Shown here: positions 42,369 through 43,683 of the stretch, one piece after another
Layout of the letters: every line of letters begins with the position of its first letter
Position numbering within the stretch: position 1 is the stretch's first letter
Assembly: GCA_045577495.1 (NCBI GenBank)
Contig: JAZNIK010000007.1
Location: 1 to 43,683, forward strand
Direction of reading: 5' to 3'
From: UMGS1279 sp045577495
Lineage (GTDB): Bacteria > Bacillota > Clostridia > Oscillospirales > Acutalibacteraceae
Length of the DNA stretch: 43,683 bases
Position numbers and translations under genes: made by a program
The notes under the pieces: model-generated
Database searches by the model: none
What the model saw: only the letters and a program-made list of their open reading frames with translations
What the model was told of the DNA's origin: nothing

Positions 42369-42441
42369 GTAGGAGAGGCGTTCCTCCTCACGTTAGGGTT
42401 TGTGCAAAACATAAACGGGACATCGGGAGCGAACCCCTACG
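42369..42441. repeat. Small inverted-repeat intergenic element (copy B)
   Basis: A ~73-bp noncoding block starting GTAGGAGAGGCGTT and ending GAACCCCTACG, with imperfect inverted ends (GTAGGAG / CCCCTAC). Its left part resembles the reverse complement of copy A at 6457-6546 (GTAGAGGAGGCGTT), and the right ends match as CCCCTACG. The middle differs, as expected for short nonautonomous repeats that have diverged. Confidence 0.55.
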
Positions 42442-42468
42442 AAATGTGATGAGGAGAATTTTGCATAT

Positions 42469-42626
42469 ATGAAAGCAACAGGTATTGTTAGATGAATAGA
42501 TGCTCGTGTTATAATATGGCAAACCGCCCCAACCCCGCATAAACACTAGGGTTTTCGCTGGTTTGCCCTATTGAACACAAGGGTGTCAAAAACGGACTTT
42601 TGGGCGGTTTTTATACATAGCAAAAG
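42469..42626 (+). repeat. AbrB-start/121-bp module, copy 1
   Basis: The plus strand begins with ATG and reads MKATGIVR, stop, then IDARVII, which is the N-terminus of AbrB/SpoVT-type regulators (family form MKATGIVRRIDxLGRVVIP), with the second Arg of RR replaced by TGA. From 42506 on the sequence is identical to copy 2 for 121 bases and leaves the AbrB family after VII. The shared part has AAACCGCCC (42520-42528) facing GGGCGGTTT, then TTTT, and internal GGCAAACC/GGTTTGCC arms. GAGGAGA lies upstream of the ATG. It is most simply a broken abrB-like gene joined to a repeat element. Confidence 0.8.
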
Positions 42627-42650
42627 CGAGGTGAATTTCAACTCGCTTTT
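42622..42650 (-). terminator. Terminator of the membrane-protein gene
   Basis: AAAAGCGAG (42622-42630) and CTCGCTTTT (42642-42650) form a 9-bp stem just past the stop of the minus-strand gene; the T-run follows on that strand. It partly overlaps the last bases of module copy 1. Confidence 0.75.
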
Positions 42651-42654
42651 GTGG

Positions 42655-43404
42655 TTATATGTTTCGGAATTTATGAATGGCTTTTTGCAATTCGTTTGGC
42701 AATTTTGATTTATCGTTGGTTGAAAACAGCCCAAGCGGATTATTCCAAGATTCCATAGTATCGTCTTTCACAACTGTAATGTAGTATGTGTTTTCGTCTT
42801 TGATATAGCCAACATCTATCTGCATACCATCGTCATAAGTGATAAGTAGCATATCTTGGTCATCATCACAGATGATTTGGAGATTTCCGTTAGCCAAATC
42901 TAATCTTTTATATACGTCATACCAATTTTGTTCGTCTGTGGTGTATGCTGTGCATAAAGACATAAACTCTGCAAATTCTTTGTCCAATTTTTCATCATAT
43001 TTTTTGTTCAAAAAGTGGCGGATTATTAAGTAGATAATAGGTAGAATGAGGGGTATCCAAAGGCTAATAACATTTCTTAAAAATAACCAAGGGATTATCA
43101 AAAGAATTTCCAGAAAAATATATGCTAAAAGATAGTCTGTGGATTCATTCCAAATTCTCCCCACTTTGCTTTTCTTTTGGTTTTGGAATACATTTTTAAT
43201 CTCGCCGTCTAATACTACTTTTGTGGGTTCTTCTGTTATATTAGCAATAAAAAATCTACCACCGCTATGTCCTAAACGCTGAAATCCGATTTCTAAAATG
43301 TTTGGCTCGTTATCGTAAACAACAATATCTTTGTTATATTCTTTTGCCTTAAGGTGTATTGTTTCTTTTAGTTCGTCAAGCGTTCCGTTGAATATAAACT
43401 TCAT
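42655..43404 (-). CDS. Uncharacterised membrane protein
   Basis: Protein of 249 aa. An N-terminal soluble part of ~90 residues (KFIFNGTLDELKETIHLKAK onward) is followed by two close transmembrane helices (LLAYIFLEILLIIPWLFL and LWIPLILPIIYLIIRHFL, around residues 91-130) and a ~115-residue acidic C-terminal domain (LQIICDDDQDMLLITYDDG). No family recognised. AGGCGG lies 7 bases before the ATG. It is a single-gene unit enclosed by the two AbrB-start modules, which may mean it was carried or duplicated with them. Confidence 0.78.
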   Translation of the reverse strand: MKFIFNGTLDELKETIHLKAKEYNKDIVVYDNEPNILEIGFQRLGHSGGRFFIANITEEPTKVVLDGEIKNVFQNQKKSKVGRIWNESTDYLLAYIFLEILLIIPWLFLRNVISLWIPLILPIIYLIIRHFLNKKYDEKLDKEFAEFMSLCTAYTTDEQNWYDVYKRLDLANGNLQIICDDDQDMLLITYDDGMQIDVGYIKDENTYYITVVKDDTMESWNNPLGLFSTNDKSKLPNELQKAIHKFRNI

Positions 43405-43424
43405 ATTTTCACCGCCTTTAATTT

Positions 43425-43453
43425 ATTATACCACATTTGATATTAAAAGTAAA
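43425..43453 (-). promoter_or_regulatory. Promoter of the membrane-protein gene
   Basis: On the minus strand TTTACT (43448-43453) and TATAAT (43425-43430) are 17 bases apart, with TGG before the -10 element. Confidence 0.82.
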
Positions 43454-43525
43454 TATCAATCAGTATAAATCTCCTCCAATTACAGATACTAACAGTACAA
43501 ATTTGTTAGACAAGGAGATTTATAT

Positions 43526-43683
43526 ATGAAAGCAACAGGAATAGTTCGTAGAATAGAGGCTTGTGTTATAATATGGCAAACCGCCCCAACCCCGCATAAA
43601 CACTAGGGTTTTCGCTGGTTTGCCCTATTGAACACAAGGGTGTCAAAAACGGACTTTTGGGCGGTTTTTATACATAGCAAAAG
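43526..43683 (+). repeat. AbrB-start/121-bp module, copy 2 (reaches window edge)
   Basis: The plus strand reads MKATGIVRRIEACVIIW, then QTAPTPHKH and a TAG stop, with AAGGAGA 7-8 bases before the ATG. It lines up with copy 1 without gaps at a constant 1057-base offset. Within the AbrB-like codons the differences are mostly silent (GGT/GGA, ATT/ATA, AGA/CGT), while the following 121 bases (43563-43683) appear identical. The true right end lies outside the window. Confidence 0.8.

Noticed and set aside
42546..42734. Minus-strand frame of 62 codons across module copy 1 and the terminator
   Set aside because: It overlaps the end of the membrane-protein gene and its terminator and has no ribosome binding site.
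1..43683. rRNA or tRNA genes
   Set aside because: No rRNA segments and no cloverleaf-type sequence with a TTCGA-type arm were recognised in the gaps between genes.

Overview
The window (about 43.7 kb, AT-rich) looks like a chromosomal segment of an anaerobic, spore-forming member of the Clostridia, probably an Oscillospirales-type gut bacterium. The evidence is a forespore sigma factor (sigG), an electron-bifurcating-type [FeFe]-hydrogenase operon, a class 1B PyrD/PyrK pair, strong AGGAGG-like ribosome binding sites and clostridial-style intergenic repeats. The exact taxon is inference. Both window ends may be contig ends: the right edge falls inside a duplicated element.

Layout. 1-5.1 kb (minus): hndA-ATPase-hndB-hndC-hndD, a multimeric NAD(P)-linked [FeFe] hydrogenase. 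5.4-6.1 kb (minus): sigG. 6.1-7.2 kb: a gene-poor kilobase with a 91-bp tandem repeat, a small inverted-repeat element and a candidate structured RNA of about 335 nt with its own promoter and terminator. 7.2-9.2 kb (minus): secreted transglutaminase-like protein with two Ig-like repeats. 9.4-19.1 kb (minus): one long surface-glycan operon read from a promoter near 19.1 kb: Wzy-like polymerase, Wzx-like flippase, acyl carrier protein, hexapeptide acyltransferase, acyl/aminoacyl adenylating ligase, initiating sugar-phosphate transferase, a broken ATP-grasp gene, an intact ATP-grasp ligase, a DegT-like PLP protein and a FemAB/GNAT-like transferase. 19.2-22.6 kb (minus): GltS-type transporter, PlsC-like acyltransferase, zinc-ribbon membrane protein and XRE repressor. 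22.7-25.7 kb (plus): an orphan phage-tail-like protein and a nucleotidyltransferase-family protein. 25.7-27.8 kb (minus): membrane protein, trxB, trxA. 27.9-37.4 kb (plus): a helical protein, then a complete pyrimidine operon pyrC-carB-pyrK-pyrD-pyrF-pyrE-pyrB-pyrI that lacks carA. 37.4-39.5 kb: a SLOG-type DUF2493 protein divergent from an XRE regulator, then a DUF6076-like zinc protein. 39.5-42.3 kb (plus): rpsO and pnp, each with a structured leader. 42.3-43.7 kb: a membrane protein flanked by two copies of an unusual module in which the first codons of an AbrB-like gene run into an identical 121-bp sequence.

How the genes work together: the pyr operon covers every de novo UMP step except the small subunit of carbamoyl-phosphate synthetase. 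The hnd operon couples NADH and ferredoxin oxidation to H2. The glycan operon has initiation, export and polymerisation functions plus a notable set of carrier-protein and amino-acid-type activation enzymes, but no recognisable conventional glycosyltransferase. The most unusual items are the AbrB-start/121-bp modules, the orphan structured RNA and the glycan operon's enzyme set.
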